A stretch of DNA of 39,678 bases from contig JAAUSO010000053.1 in assembly GCA_012033205.1 (NCBI GenBank), positions 1 through 39,678 of the forward strand, in the 5' to 3' direction. Under the pieces are notes generated by a model that worked only from the letters and a program-made list of their open reading frames with translations, was not told the origin of the DNA and did no database searches. This stretch comes from Richelia sp. SL_2_1. GTDB lineage: Bacteria > Cyanobacteriota > Cyanobacteriia > Cyanobacteriales > Nostocaceae. Positions 25,596 through 34,800 of this stretch are shown here, in pieces (within the stretch, counting starts at the first letter, position 1; the number at the start of each line of letters is the position of its first letter). The position numbers were made by a program, and so were the translations under genes.

Positions 25596-26033
25596 ATGAA
25601 TCGTCGCAACTTTCTGACTTTATTTAGTGTAAGCTTATTCGTAAGTTGTTCGCCTTTATTGTTCGCTGCTAGTTACGCAGCCGAATCCAAACCAAAATCC
25701 AAAACCAATCTATCGAAATCTAAAAGATGGATTTCTGTAGGAACTGTAGAAGAGTTAAATCAAGCAGGTCAAATATTAAAAGAGGAATCTCCTTTAGGTG
25801 CAATTTTAGTAATTGGTACATCTAAAAGTAAAAACTTGATTGCCGTTAATCCAACTTGTACCCACCTTGGTTGTGCCGTGGATTGGGAAGCAGAAGAAAA
25901 TATCTTTTTATGTCCCTGTCATGCTTCAGAATTCACTACAGATGGTAAAGTCCAAAATGGACCAGCAACAAAACCACTCTCAACTTATGAAGCTAGGATA
26001 TTGTTAAATACAGTAATGGTAAGACCTGTTTGA
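25596..26033 (+). CDS. Exported Rieske [2Fe-2S] protein
   Basis: 145 residues. The N-terminus MNRRNFLTLFSVSLFVSC carries an RRNFL motif, compatible with Tat export, and FVSC, which could be a lipobox. The cluster-binding motifs are intact: C88-T-H90 in NPTCTHLGC and C106...H109 in FLCPCHASEF, with C93 and C108 placed for the usual disulfide. The C-terminal strand STYEARILLNTVMV completes the fold. It resembles small stand-alone Rieske subunits. Its place between a secreted Cys-rich protein and a FecCD-type importer suggests periplasmic electron transfer linked to metal or cofactor uptake (inference). Confidence 0.9.
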   Translation: MNRRNFLTLFSVSLFVSCSPLLFAASYAAESKPKSKTNLSKSKRWISVGTVEELNQAGQILKEESPLGAILVIGTSKSKNLIAVNPTCTHLGCAVDWEAEENIFLCPCHASEFTTDGKVQNGPATKPLSTYEARILLNTVMVRPV

Positions 26034-26111
26034 TTATTTTAATTACAATCTGATTCAAATATTGCGAATAAGTAAGCAACAGCATCTACCAAACCATTAT
26101 AGGAGTTTAAT

Positions 26112-26561
26112 ATTCAGATAACCTTAGACATCAACTCTCAAGATTGGCAACAAAATTTTATTTCTACCAATTTAATTGCTATTGGCTACAATGCTTGGCT
26201 TGGCTATTCTAACGGAGAACGTGGTATTGTTATTTGCAGTACTAATTCACCTCATTTAGGTGTTTCTGGAGAAACATTTAAAGCGCATTTTGTTCCCCGT
26301 CAAAATCTTGCACCCTTTCTTAATGCTTGGTTAGCAGCACCAGATACCATACTGTTACAAAGGCATTTTATGAACGGTGATATTCTGCAAGCTGTAGATA
26401 GCTATAATCCAGAAAAAGATGCTGTGTTTTTGTTGGAGTATAGAAATCAAGTTGCTTTTTGTTATTTAACTAATTTGCCAATTACACCACCGCAATGTTT
26501 CCAAACTGTCCGTAAACAATTAGTGGAATTTCAATCCACTTTTAAATCATTTCAGGCATAA
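26112..26561 (+). CDS. Unknown 149-aa protein, apparent ATT start codon
   Basis: The reading frame is open from 26103 and reads QITLDINSQDWQQNFISTNL, then NAWLGYSNGERGIVICSTNS, ending VEFQSTFKSFQA. It has no ATG or GTG before 26370, and starting there would remove more than half of a coherent protein. AGGAG (26101-26105) lies six bases before ATT at 26112, an allowed though rare start codon. The ATT might be a mutated ATG. I do not recognise the family; no signal peptide or metal motif is evident. It lies between the Rieske gene and the permease, 54 bases before the latter, so it is probably part of that unit. A stray fragment of the same gene is at 38879-38921. Confidence 0.65.
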   Translation: MQITLDINSQDWQQNFISTNLIAIGYNAWLGYSNGERGIVICSTNSPHLGVSGETFKAHFVPRQNLAPFLNAWLAAPDTILLQRHFMNGDILQAVDSYNPEKDAVFLLEYRNQVAFCYLTNLPITPPQCFQTVRKQLVEFQSTFKSFQA

Positions 26562-26615
26562 AAAATAGGTTACATTTAGGTTACATTTATATTTTATGAC
26601 TCTTAAAATAACTTT

Positions 26616-27704
26616 ATGTTTACACGTGATTACAGAACTAATAAACTCGATCAAAACAAACATATAAAAAATAAAAATTACAAATTTCTTATTTTCACAA
26701 TTTTATTTAGTAGCTTAATTTTCGTATTTTTATTAGATTTAGCTTTAGGTTCTGTCCAGATTCCGATTCAACAAGTAATCATGATTTTGCTGGGGGAAGA
26801 ATCAGAAAAAGCCGCTTGGACTACTATTATTCTTAAATTTCGCTTACCTAAAGCTTTAACTGCAATTTTAGCTGGTGCTGCTTTAAGTGTGAGCGGGTTA
26901 CAGATGCAAACTCTCTTTAAAAACCCACTTGCGGGACCATTTGTATTAGGAATTAGTTCTGGTGCTTCTTTAGGAGTAGCTTTAGTGGTGCTTGCAACAA
27001 ACACCACTGGTGTGGGTATATGGTTGAGCAAATGGGGAATAATCGGTGATTTAAGTTTAGTTATAGCGGCTTGTTTAGGTGCAGCATTAGTCTTAGGAAT
27101 GGTCTTATTAATATCTCATCGCGTACCCGATTCCATGACGTTACTAATTTTGGGATTACTTTTTGGTTATGCGACTAGCGCTATTGTCAGTATTTTGCTG
27201 CATTTTAGCGAAAATAATCAAATCCAATCATATTTACAGTGGACTTTTGGAAGTTTTGGTGGTGTTACTTGGCGACAAATGGTAATTTTAGCACCTGTAA
27301 TACTGTTAGGATTAATTATGGCTTTACTATTATCAAAACCCCTAAATGTAATGCTTTTGGGTGAATCCCAAGCTCAAACTTTGGGTTTAGCAGTACAACA
27401 AATAAGATTTTGGATTATTCTTAGCGCTTCAATTTTAGCAGGTGCAATTACTGCTTTTTGCGGTCCGATTGGATTTTTAGGTGTTGTGGTTCCTCACTTG
27501 TGTCGCAATTTGTTTAAAACTGTAAACCACAAAATATTAATTCCCGTTGTCGCTGTCATGGGTGCAATATTGGCTTTGATAGCAGATTTAGTATCCCAGT
27601 TACCGGGAAGCGAGACTGTTTTACCTTTAAACTCCGTTACTGCTTTGATTGGGACTCCCGTTGTCATGTGGGTAATTTTACATCGTCGTTCTCGATTTGG
27701 TTGA
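26616..27704 (+). CDS. FecCD/BtuC-family ABC permease
   Basis: 362 residues with about nine or ten membrane helices, family of permeases for siderophores, haem and cobalamin. Conserved stretches are RLPKALTAILAGAALSVSGL, the QTLFKNPLAGPFVLGISSGA loop that contacts the ATPase, then GPIGFLGVVVPHLCR and the late GTPVVMWVIL. A Lys/Asn-rich cytoplasmic N-terminus precedes the first helix. It would pair with the binding protein at 20211-21401. The cognate ATPase is not found in the window and is presumably encoded elsewhere. Ligand unknown; the nearby riboswitch favours cobalamin. Confidence 0.92.
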   Translation: MFTRDYRTNKLDQNKHIKNKNYKFLIFTILFSSLIFVFLLDLALGSVQIPIQQVIMILLGEESEKAAWTTIILKFRLPKALTAILAGAALSVSGLQMQTLFKNPLAGPFVLGISSGASLGVALVVLATNTTGVGIWLSKWGIIGDLSLVIAACLGAALVLGMVLLISHRVPDSMTLLILGLLFGYATSAIVSILLHFSENNQIQSYLQWTFGSFGGVTWRQMVILAPVILLGLIMALLLSKPLNVMLLGESQAQTLGLAVQQIRFWIILSASILAGAITAFCGPIGFLGVVVPHLCRNLFKTVNHKILIPVVAVMGAILALIADLVSQLPGSETVLPLNSVTALIGTPVVMWVILHRRSRFG

Positions 27705-27733
27705 ATTACAAAAGTAAAAATTCAAAAATCTAG

Positions 27734-28780
<1,047 letters not shown>

Positions 28781-28789
28781 TTATTACGG

Positions 28790-28812
28790 GTGTCTTGGGG
28801 ATTCCAAGACAC
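28790..28812 (+). terminator. Hairpin after hemB
   Basis: A perfect nine-base stem GTGTCTTGG/CCAAGACAC with a five-base loop, 10 bases after the stop. No T run follows, so termination may be partial. Confidence 0.5.
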
Positions 28813-28910
28813 GAACCTACTATGCAATTACATTCGAGTTGTAATGCAGTACCATATTACGATCGTGATTTTCATTTTTACCAGAATAACTGCTTAAAAC
28901 TACTACTATC

Positions 28911-29612
28911 ATGACAAATCAAGAACCTGCTGTTGTTTTCGACAAAGAGCGTGCTTCGTCTTATGATGAAAGATTTGCACGTTTGGCTCCATTCCGCGAT
29001 GCACTTCATCTGTTAATCCGCCAAATATTTTCAGAGCTTCCTACCGATGCAAACATTCTTTGTGTCGGAGCAGGAACAGGAGCAGAAATGATTTATCTTG
29101 CTGAGAATTTTCCACAATGGCGGTTTACAGCGGTAGAGCCTGCGGCACCAATGCTCGATATTTGTCGCCAGAAAGCTGAAGAATGCGGTATTTCGTTCCG
29201 TTGCACTTTTCACCAAGGTTATCTCGATTCGCTTCCTGCTTCAAATTCTTTCGATGCGGCAACGTGTCTTCTGGTTTCTCATTTTATGATGCAGCAAGAT
29301 GAGCGAAGCAATCTTTTCAGGCAAATCGCTGCACGGCTTCATCCTCATGCCTACTTGGTGAGTTCTGATTTGACTTGCGATATGGACACTTCAGAGTATC
29401 AAAGCCTGTTGGAAGTTTGGCTGCGAATGCTTAAATTTTCTCAAGTACCTGTTGCGGAAGTTGAAAATATGCGCGCTTCCTATGGAAAAAATGTTGCTTT
29501 GTTGTCACCGCAAAAAGTTGAATCGATTATCATCAAAGGCGGCTTTGACTCACCCACATTATTTTATCAAACCCTTCTTATTCGTGCTTGGTATTCTAAA
29601 CGAACTCCTTGA
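28911..29612 (+). CDS. SAM-dependent class I methyltransferase
   Basis: 233 residues with the Rossmann-type motif I ILCVGAGTGAEMIYLAENFP (about residues 49-68), acidic motif II WRFTAVEPAAPML and motif IV FDAATCLLVSHFMM. The substrate is not evident; the scaffold is the UbiE/Methyltransf_25 type. Codon use is slightly more GC-rich than its neighbours. It follows hemB by 130 bases across a hairpin. A poor Zur-like half site (28860-28874) lies ahead of it, but I do not count that as an operator. Confidence 0.85.
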   Translation: MTNQEPAVVFDKERASSYDERFARLAPFRDALHLLIRQIFSELPTDANILCVGAGTGAEMIYLAENFPQWRFTAVEPAAPMLDICRQKAEECGISFRCTFHQGYLDSLPASNSFDAATCLLVSHFMMQQDERSNLFRQIAARLHPHAYLVSSDLTCDMDTSEYQSLLEVWLRMLKFSQVPVAEVENMRASYGKNVALLSPQKVESIIIKGGFDSPTLFYQTLLIRAWYSKRTP

Positions 29613-29698
29613 ATTAGGATTTGCCGAAAGCAACATGATCGCGATCGCCTAGAACAGGTACTAGTTTTTTACATAAGTCCCTCTCATATCATTCAACA

Positions 29699-30035
29699 TC
29701 AAGATTCTCCCCCACTTTGTTTTTCAATAACTTTTCTCACAACTTCAACTTCCGTTTTCTTGTGCTTGAGTAATTTGTTCGACACTTAATCACATATTTT
29801 ACCGAAGCCCTTCGGGCAAAAGTCGCGAAGTAAAAAGTAAAAAGTAAAAAGTGATAATATATGCCCGTATTTTGGTATAAAGCCTCGTCTTTTAAAGACG
29901 AGTAAAACCGTGCTTGTATCATTATTTGAATCCTCTACCTGAATACGGAGAGGTACTACTTATTACTTCTTACTTACTACTTATTACTTGTGAAAAACGG
30001 GGAATTGCTTCAAGTTTTGTTTCTTGCTTAACTAT
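29699..30035 (-). pseudogene. Remnant of an Rpn/COG5464 nuclease gene, split by an insertion
   Basis: Two pieces match the C-terminal part of the intact gene at 31236-32036. The first, 29699-29785, reads VEVVRKVIEKQSGGES and is frameshifted upstream. The second, about 29995-30035, reads KLEAIPRF, as KLETVPRL in the intact gene. Between them is about 200 bases of repeat-rich sequence with AAGTAAAA units, a GCCCTTCGGGC hairpin and a perfect CTCGTCTTT/AAAGACGAG hairpin, which looks like a small non-coding element inserted in the pseudogene. Confidence 0.6.
29884..29902. repeat. Perfect hairpin inside the inserted segment
   Basis: CTCGTCTTT and AAAGACGAG around a single T. It may be the structured end of a small mobile or MITE-like element within 29790-29995. 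Confidence 0.45.
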
Positions 30036-30066
30036 CAATCTCAATTCTTGTCCACGAAAACAGTAT

Positions 30067-30678
30067 CTAAGCCAAAGCTCTCCAAGACTGTGAAAGTACT
30101 TTCCCTGCCGACTTTGCAAAAACAAACGTTAACAACAAACCTACTGCTAAATCCGGCAGTATCGAACCCGTTAGAAAAACTAATCCTGCTGCTACAAGAA
30201 CAGATATATTGGCAATAATGTCATTCCTCGAACATATCCATACAGAAGACATATTTAGATTATCTTTTCGATGTCTAGCTAATAACAGCAAACAGACTAA
30301 ATTGGCGCATAACGCTATAAATCCAATCGCACTCATAACAGTTGCCTCTGGAGTTACACCCGAAAAGAATTGATAGGTTGCTCTGGCAAAGACTGCTATC
30401 GCAAACAAAAACATGATGATTCCCTTCAGAAATGCCGATCCAGCCTGAGCTTTACTACCCTTATTAATGACATACAAACTGCTTGCATAAACCAACGTAT
30501 CACCCAGCATATCGAGGGAGTCTCCAGTCAAAGATAGCGAATCCGCACGAATACCTGCTCCAAACTCAACAAAGAACATCACAAGGTTGATAAATAAAAC
30601 TACCCAAAGAACATTAGCTTGCTGTTTTTTCAGCTTCGTTAGCTCACTACCTTTGTTTTGACAGCAGTTATCACTCAT
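30067..30678 (-). CDS. CDF-like cation efflux transporter, short form
   Basis: About 203 residues from the ATG at 30678, which has AGAGGA six bases upstream (an in-frame upstream start at 30696 lacks this). Five or six membrane helices are seen, with the cation diffusion facilitator pattern SLSLTGDSLDMLGDTLVYASS. The metal-site positions read D-S-L-D, rather than the more usual HxxxD, and the second site is NDIIANIS. The large cytoplasmic C-terminal domain is absent. A CysCys pair lies at the N-terminus (DNCCQNKG). It is the second gene after a CadC-type ArsR repressor, so it likely exports a metal such as zinc, cadmium or lead when the repressor is released. Confidence 0.82.
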   Translation of the reverse strand: MSDNCCQNKGSELTKLKKQQANVLWVVLFINLVMFFVEFGAGIRADSLSLTGDSLDMLGDTLVYASSLYVINKGSKAQAGSAFLKGIIMFLFAIAVFARATYQFFSGVTPEATVMSAIGFIALCANLVCLLLLARHRKDNLNMSSVWICSRNDIIANISVLVAAGLVFLTGSILPDLAVGLLLTFVFAKSAGKVLSQSWRALA

Positions 30679-30718
30679 GGTTTTCCTCTGATTCAAATAA
30701 TCTAATATTCAAACGAAC

Positions 30719-30766
30719 ATTAGAATGATATCACAAAAAAAGTTCATTCTAACGTTGTTTAGAATG
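30719..30766. promoter_or_regulatory. Inverted-repeat cluster, candidate ArsR operator
   Basis: Three copies of TTAGAATG in alternating orientation: TTAGAATGA at 30719-30727, TCATTCTAA at 30744-30752 and TTAGAATG at 30759-30766. The last two form a perfect 8-6-8 palindrome. It lies between the repressor's stop and the transporter gene, so it may be an internal operator/promoter, or partly a terminator hairpin. Confidence 0.5.
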
Positions 30767-30768
30767 AG

Positions 30769-31134
30769 TTACTCAGCAAGTTGCTTTAATGTATAGTAAA
30801 GAACTTCTGCTATACGTTGGTCTTTAAGAGAATAGTAAGCGAGCTTGCCATCGTTTCTATACTTTAAAATTTTGAGGTCGCGCAGTTTCCGCAGGTGATG
30901 AGAGGCAGACGCAATCTTGACATCAAGCAGGGAAGCCACATCACAGACGCAAAGCTCTTGACCATTACTTAGAGCATGGAGAATCTTTAGACGTGATTTA
31001 TCTGCTAAAGCACCAAAAAGAATTTGAGCATTTTCGAGAATATCATCTTCCGGCAGTGCTTCGCCAACCTGAGTTACTAACTCTAAATTAAAACACCGGG
31101 TTTGGCAAATGTCGCTTTCCTTGGCTTTGGTCAC
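30769..31134 (-). CDS. ArsR/SmtB-family metal-sensing repressor, CadC-like
   Basis: 121 residues, GTG start at 31134. The winged-helix region runs from FGALADKSRLKILHAL through the recognition helix SASHHLRKLRDLKIL and the wing NDGKLAYYSL. Cysteines C10 and C14 in the N-terminal arm and C62 and C64 in ELCVCDVA reproduce the alpha-3N site of CadC (C7, C11, C58, C60), which senses cadmium, lead or zinc. The His ligands of the alpha-5 site of SmtB are absent. It precedes the CDF-like exporter on the same strand and probably represses both in absence of toxic metal. This is a metal-excess module inside a metal-shortage region. Confidence 0.9.
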   Translation of the reverse strand: MTKAKESDICQTRCFNLELVTQVGEALPEDDILENAQILFGALADKSRLKILHALSNGQELCVCDVASLLDVKIASASHHLRKLRDLKILKYRNDGKLAYYSLKDQRIAEVLYYTLKQLAE

Positions 31135-31235
31135 AAATCTTGACAGACATGAATTTTACTATTTAATTATAACTGCCTGCCTACCGTGACCTACTGTCCC
31201 TAAAAATAGCACGAGCAGTGTTGGGTACATAAGGA

Positions 31236-32036
31236 TTAAGATTCCTCCCCACTTTGCTTTTCAATGGCTTCTCTAACAACTTCAACTTTTAATTCAAGAG
31301 CTTGAGCAATTTGTTCTATACTAAAACCCATTTTTAATAAACGGGGAACTGTTTCAAGCTTCCCTTCAAGTTTACCTTCAAGCTTCCCTTCAAGCTTAAC
31401 TTCCTGATAAAATCTAGTTTGTTGCCACTCGGTTAATCCAAACATCGCTGCTAACTCCTGTCTACTTTGATTTGAGAATTTGTAAATCAACATCCTTTCT
31501 ACTAATTCTAAAAGCTGCCGACGGTTTGTGACATCAGCAAGTTGGACTTGAGCAATCAAATTTCTTGCAACTTCTACTGCTTCGTCTTCCGGAGCAACTA
31601 CCATCCCAATAATCCCTAACCCAATTGAGGAAGAAGTATCAGCTAATTCATCCAAATATATTACTTGTATTTGCCCATCAGCTAATGATGTTTGATACGC
31701 AATTGGAATACCTGGATCGAGGCTACGTTTTGCCCATAAAACCACTGCTTGCCAGGATTTATCTGGTCTATACTGATTTAAGTAAACGAATGCTTCCGTA
31801 ATTAATCGCCAGTATAAATTATCATCATCTTGATATTGTACCTCGACGAAATAAATCGGGTCTTGAGGATATTCAGGTTTTGGTAAAAATAAACCATCAA
31901 TCCGTCGTGCAAGTTCTTTTATCTCCACAGAGGAAAATTCATAGTGTAAAGCTTGGGTCGGAGGTTGTTGCAGTATTTCAAACAATACACTGGGGAGATT
32001 TTGTAGCAAAGTGTAAAAGATTGTATCTGTTTTCAT
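31236..32036 (-). CDS. Rpn/COG5464 family putative nuclease (DUF2887 type)
   Basis: 266 residues. The N-terminal half has the PD-(D/E)xK nuclease pattern of transposase-like Rpn proteins: RIDGLFLP, then YFVEVQYQDDDNLYWRLITE with a catalytic-looking E-x-Q. The C-terminal part has a tandem repeat of KLEG (about residues 217-230) and a small helical domain, IEQIAQALELKVEVVREAIE. The KLEG copy number may vary by slippage. Such genes are numerous and mobile in cyanobacteria. A decayed second copy lies at 29699-30035. No functional link to the metal genes is evident. Confidence 0.85.
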   Translation of the reverse strand: MKTDTIFYTLLQNLPSVLFEILQQPPTQALHYEFSSVEIKELARRIDGLFLPKPEYPQDPIYFVEVQYQDDDNLYWRLITEAFVYLNQYRPDKSWQAVVLWAKRSLDPGIPIAYQTSLADGQIQVIYLDELADTSSSIGLGIIGMVVAPEDEAVEVARNLIAQVQLADVTNRRQLLELVERMLIYKFSNQSRQELAAMFGLTEWQQTRFYQEVKLEGKLEGKLEGKLETVPRLLKMGFSIEQIAQALELKVEVVREAIEKQSGEES

Positions 32037-32143
32037 TACCGCTTTTTGGTTCCTGGTAGAGCAAATGTATTATACAGTCATGTTTTAACAAATTGTTTCC
32101 AGCTTGTAAAAAAGTCTTCACATCAAATCAATTTACGCTATTA

Positions 32144-32158
32144 TGATAATGATTCTCA
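32144..32158. promoter_or_regulatory. Zur box (14 of 15 positions)
   Basis: TGATAATGATTCTCA, one mismatch from the consensus, 12 bases before the thrS start. It probably controls the whole 32171-37209 gene row, since no other box is found within it. Confidence 0.8.
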
Positions 32159-32170
32159 TTCTAGTAACAT

Positions 32171-34030
32171 ATGGTCAGTTCATTACCCCAATCTCAGGAA
32201 AGCTTAAAAAAAGATACTCAAAAGCTTGAGCGGATTCGTCATACTTGCGCTCATATCATGGCTATGGCTGTACAAAAGCTGTTTCCGGGGACAAAGGTTG
32301 CGATCGGACCAGTTACTGATACAGGTTTTTACTACGATTTTGATTGTCCTGTAAGTATTACGACCGATGATTTGGGTAAAATTGAAGTAGAAATGCGACG
32401 AATAATCAAGGCAAATTTACCGATTATTCGTGAGGAGGTAGAAAGAGATGAGATTAAAAAAGAGATTGTAACTTTAAATGAACCATATAAATTAGAAATA
32501 TTAGAACGCATTCCCGAACAAGAGATAATTACCCGTTATTTTATTGGTATTCCTGATGCTAATAAAACAGAATTATCATTATTTAATATAGAAAATTTAG
32601 CAAATATAAAAACTAAGCAAACTGATACTTATTGGTGGGATTTATGTGCAGGACCCCATGTAAATTTTACTGGAGAAATTAATCAAAAAGCCTTTGCATT
32701 ATTAAATGTTGCGGGTGCATATTGGCAAGGTGATGAAACCAAGCCGATGTTACAACGTATTTATGGTACGGCTTGGGAAACTCCAGAAGAATTACAAAGT
32801 TATTTACAACAAAGAGAAGAAGCATTAAAACGCGACCATAGAAAATTAGGTCAACAATTAGATTTATTTAGCATTCAAGAAGATGCTGGTGGAGGGTTAG
32901 TATTTTGGCATCCTAAAGGTGCAACAATTCGCTACATAATTGAAGATTATTGGCGCAAATCTCATATAGAATCTGGGTATCAGTTATTATATACACCCCA
33001 TATCGCTAATCTAGATTTGTGGAAAACATCGGGTCATTATGACTTTTATGGTGAGAATATGTTTGATTCGATGGAAGTGGAAAAACAAGCTTATCAAATT
33101 AAGCCGATGAATTGTCCTTTCCACGTTCTTACCTATAAAAATAAGCTGCATTCCTATCGAGAATTACCTTTAAGATGGGCTGAACTAGGAACAGTTTATC
33201 GTTATGAACGTTCGGGTGCGTTACATGGTTTGATGCGGGTGCGTGGTTTTACTCAAGATGATGCTCATATATTTTGTTTACCCAATCAAATCGCTGATGA
33301 AATTTTAGGAGTATTGCATCTTACCGAACGAATTTTATCTGATTTCGGCTTTAATAATTATGAAGTAAATCTTTCCACTCGTCCCAGTAAATCAGTAGGA
33401 ACAGATGAGGTATGGGAGCTAGCAAATGCGGCTTTAAAATCAGCATTGGATAGTAAAGGTTGGAATTATATTATTGATGAAGGTGGTGGTGCTTTTTATG
33501 GTCCTAAAATAGATATTAAAATTCAAGATGCAATTGGTCGTTTGTGGCAATGTTCTACGATTCAGGTAGACTTTAATTTACCGGAAAGATTCGATATGCA
33601 ATATGTGGCAGATGACGATACCAAACAGCGACCAATTATGATTCATCGAGCAATTTTTGGTTCGATAGAACGTTTTTTTGGCATCTTAATTGAAAATTAT
33701 GCGGGTGATTTTCCTTTGTGGTTGGCACCGATTCAATGTAGATTATTACCAGTCAGCGATGAAGTCCGAGAATATGCTGAATCTGCCGCTAAGGAGTTGC
33801 ATAAAGAAGGATTAAGAGTAGAAGTTGATAGTAGTGGAGAAAGATTAGGTAAACAAATTCGCAATGCACAATTAGAAAAGATTCCTGTAGTAGCGGTAGT
33901 TGGGAAACGAGAGATGGAAAACCAAAATTTAAGCGTGCGTACTCGACAAGCTGGAGATTTAGGAACGTTATCAATCAGTGAAACAATTAGTTGTTTACAG
34001 TCAGCTATTGCTTTGAACTCAACTATTTAG
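32171..34030 (+). CDS. thrS: Threonyl-tRNA synthetase, zinc-regulated paralogue
   Basis: Charges tRNA-Thr with threonine. 619 residues. No N-terminal TGS domain is seen; the protein begins almost directly with the editing domain, HTCAHIMAMAVQKLFPGTKV and DLCAGPHVN. The class II catalytic core has RELPLRWAELGTVYRYERSG and VRGFTQDDAHIF. Catalytic zinc ligands remain: Cys in KPMNCPFH, His in GALHGLMRVRGF's following DDAHIF segment, and His in MIHRAIFGS. The C-terminal anticodon domain is complete. In Anabaena a second ThrRS under Zur control is known, and this gene fits that by its upstream box and operon partners. Its benefit in zinc shortage is probably increased dosage or altered metal affinity, since the zinc site is conserved. 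Confidence 0.93.
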   Translation: MVSSLPQSQESLKKDTQKLERIRHTCAHIMAMAVQKLFPGTKVAIGPVTDTGFYYDFDCPVSITTDDLGKIEVEMRRIIKANLPIIREEVERDEIKKEIVTLNEPYKLEILERIPEQEIITRYFIGIPDANKTELSLFNIENLANIKTKQTDTYWWDLCAGPHVNFTGEINQKAFALLNVAGAYWQGDETKPMLQRIYGTAWETPEELQSYLQQREEALKRDHRKLGQQLDLFSIQEDAGGGLVFWHPKGATIRYIIEDYWRKSHIESGYQLLYTPHIANLDLWKTSGHYDFYGENMFDSMEVEKQAYQIKPMNCPFHVLTYKNKLHSYRELPLRWAELGTVYRYERSGALHGLMRVRGFTQDDAHIFCLPNQIADEILGVLHLTERILSDFGFNNYEVNLSTRPSKSVGTDEVWELANAALKSALDSKGWNYIIDEGGGAFYGPKIDIKIQDAIGRLWQCSTIQVDFNLPERFDMQYVADDDTKQRPIMIHRAIFGSIERFFGILIENYAGDFPLWLAPIQCRLLPVSDEVREYAESAAKELHKEGLRVEVDSSGERLGKQIRNAQLEKIPVVAVVGKREMENQNLSVRTRQAGDLGTLSISETISCLQSAIALNSTI

Positions 34031-34067
34031 TTATTAACTTTAATAATTAACTTCATTCAGCAACTAT

Positions 34068-34328
34068 ATGACTTTTTCTTTCTGTAAACAATCTCAAAAA
34101 GCAAGTTCTCAAGAAATTCAGCAAGTCAAGAAATGGATTTATCAAGCTTTGCAAATTGATGATGAAATTTCTATTTCTTTAAGTCAGTTACAATGTACAG
34201 AACCTGGATGTCCACCAATTGAAACGGTAATTAATGTGATGACTAATCCCGTACAACAATACAAAATTCACAAATCTATTGCCCAAATCGAGTATACAGA
34301 TATCAGTCTACTCAAGCAGGATAAATAA
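34068..34328 (+). CDS. Small conserved-looking protein of the zinc operon
   Basis: 86 residues, soluble, with a helix SQEIQQVKKWIYQALQID and the motif LQCTEPGCPPIETVINVM, where two cysteines five residues apart could bind metal. The C-terminal half looks like beta strands (QYKIHKSIAQIEYTDI). I do not recognise a named family. It lies 37 bases after thrS and 25 before DUF1636, in the same direction, so it is almost certainly part of the Zur operon. Similar short proteins occur beside COG0523 genes in cyanobacteria (recollection, not verified). Confidence 0.8.
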   Translation: MTFSFCKQSQKASSQEIQQVKKWIYQALQIDDEISISLSQLQCTEPGCPPIETVINVMTNPVQQYKIHKSIAQIEYTDISLLKQDK

Positions 34329-34353
34329 TCTTTGTTGTTAAATTTTATATAAT

Positions 34354-34734
34354 ATGGCTTATCACACATTATTTGTTTGCAAATCTTGCTACTTCTCAAC
34401 TACACAACGCGATTATATGGGTGAAAGAGGTGGTAAAGTGTTATTTACTAAATTACTCGAATTGCATCAACAATGGTCATTAAAATCTGAATTTTTAATT
34501 GCAGAATTAGAATGTATAAGCGCTTGTAAAAGACCTTGCGCTGTTGCACTAACTGCTCCCAATAAAACTAGTTTAATGTTTGGTGATTTACCACCATTAG
34601 CAAGTGCAGCAGATATATTAAAACTATGCGAAAAGTATCATTCTAGCCCTGATGGTATAGTGCCACGAAACCAACGACCAGAAGTTTTGCGAAAAGGAAT
34701 ATTAGCACGAATTCCCGCACCAATAGAAGATTAA
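34354..34734 (+). CDS. DUF1636 predicted metal-binding protein, zinc-operon copy
   Basis: 126 residues, paralogue of the 21630-22055 protein. It has the same plan: TLFVCKSCYFS at the start, CISACKRPCAVA in the centre and RPEVLRKGILARIPAPIE at the end. The shared cysteines (CxxC and CxxxCxxxC patterns) suggest a common metal or cluster site. Here it is placed 66 bases before a COG0523 GTPase and downstream of the Zur box of thrS, so it follows zinc rather than cobalamin status. The two copies give a natural pair for comparing specificity. Confidence 0.88.
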   Translation: MAYHTLFVCKSCYFSTTQRDYMGERGGKVLFTKLLELHQQWSLKSEFLIAELECISACKRPCAVALTAPNKTSLMFGDLPPLASAADILKLCEKYHSSPDGIVPRNQRPEVLRKGILARIPAPIED

Positions 34735-34800
34735 TTTTTTTTAAATTACTTCTATCGAATTTACAAAAATCTAACGTAATAATAAATCAAAGGAGAAATT

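Noticed and set aside
28860-28874. Possible Zur box before the methyltransferase (CGATCGTGATTTTCA)
   Set aside because: Only about 11 of 15 positions fit and the left arm is not symmetric with the right; it also overlaps a CGATCG sequence common in this genome.
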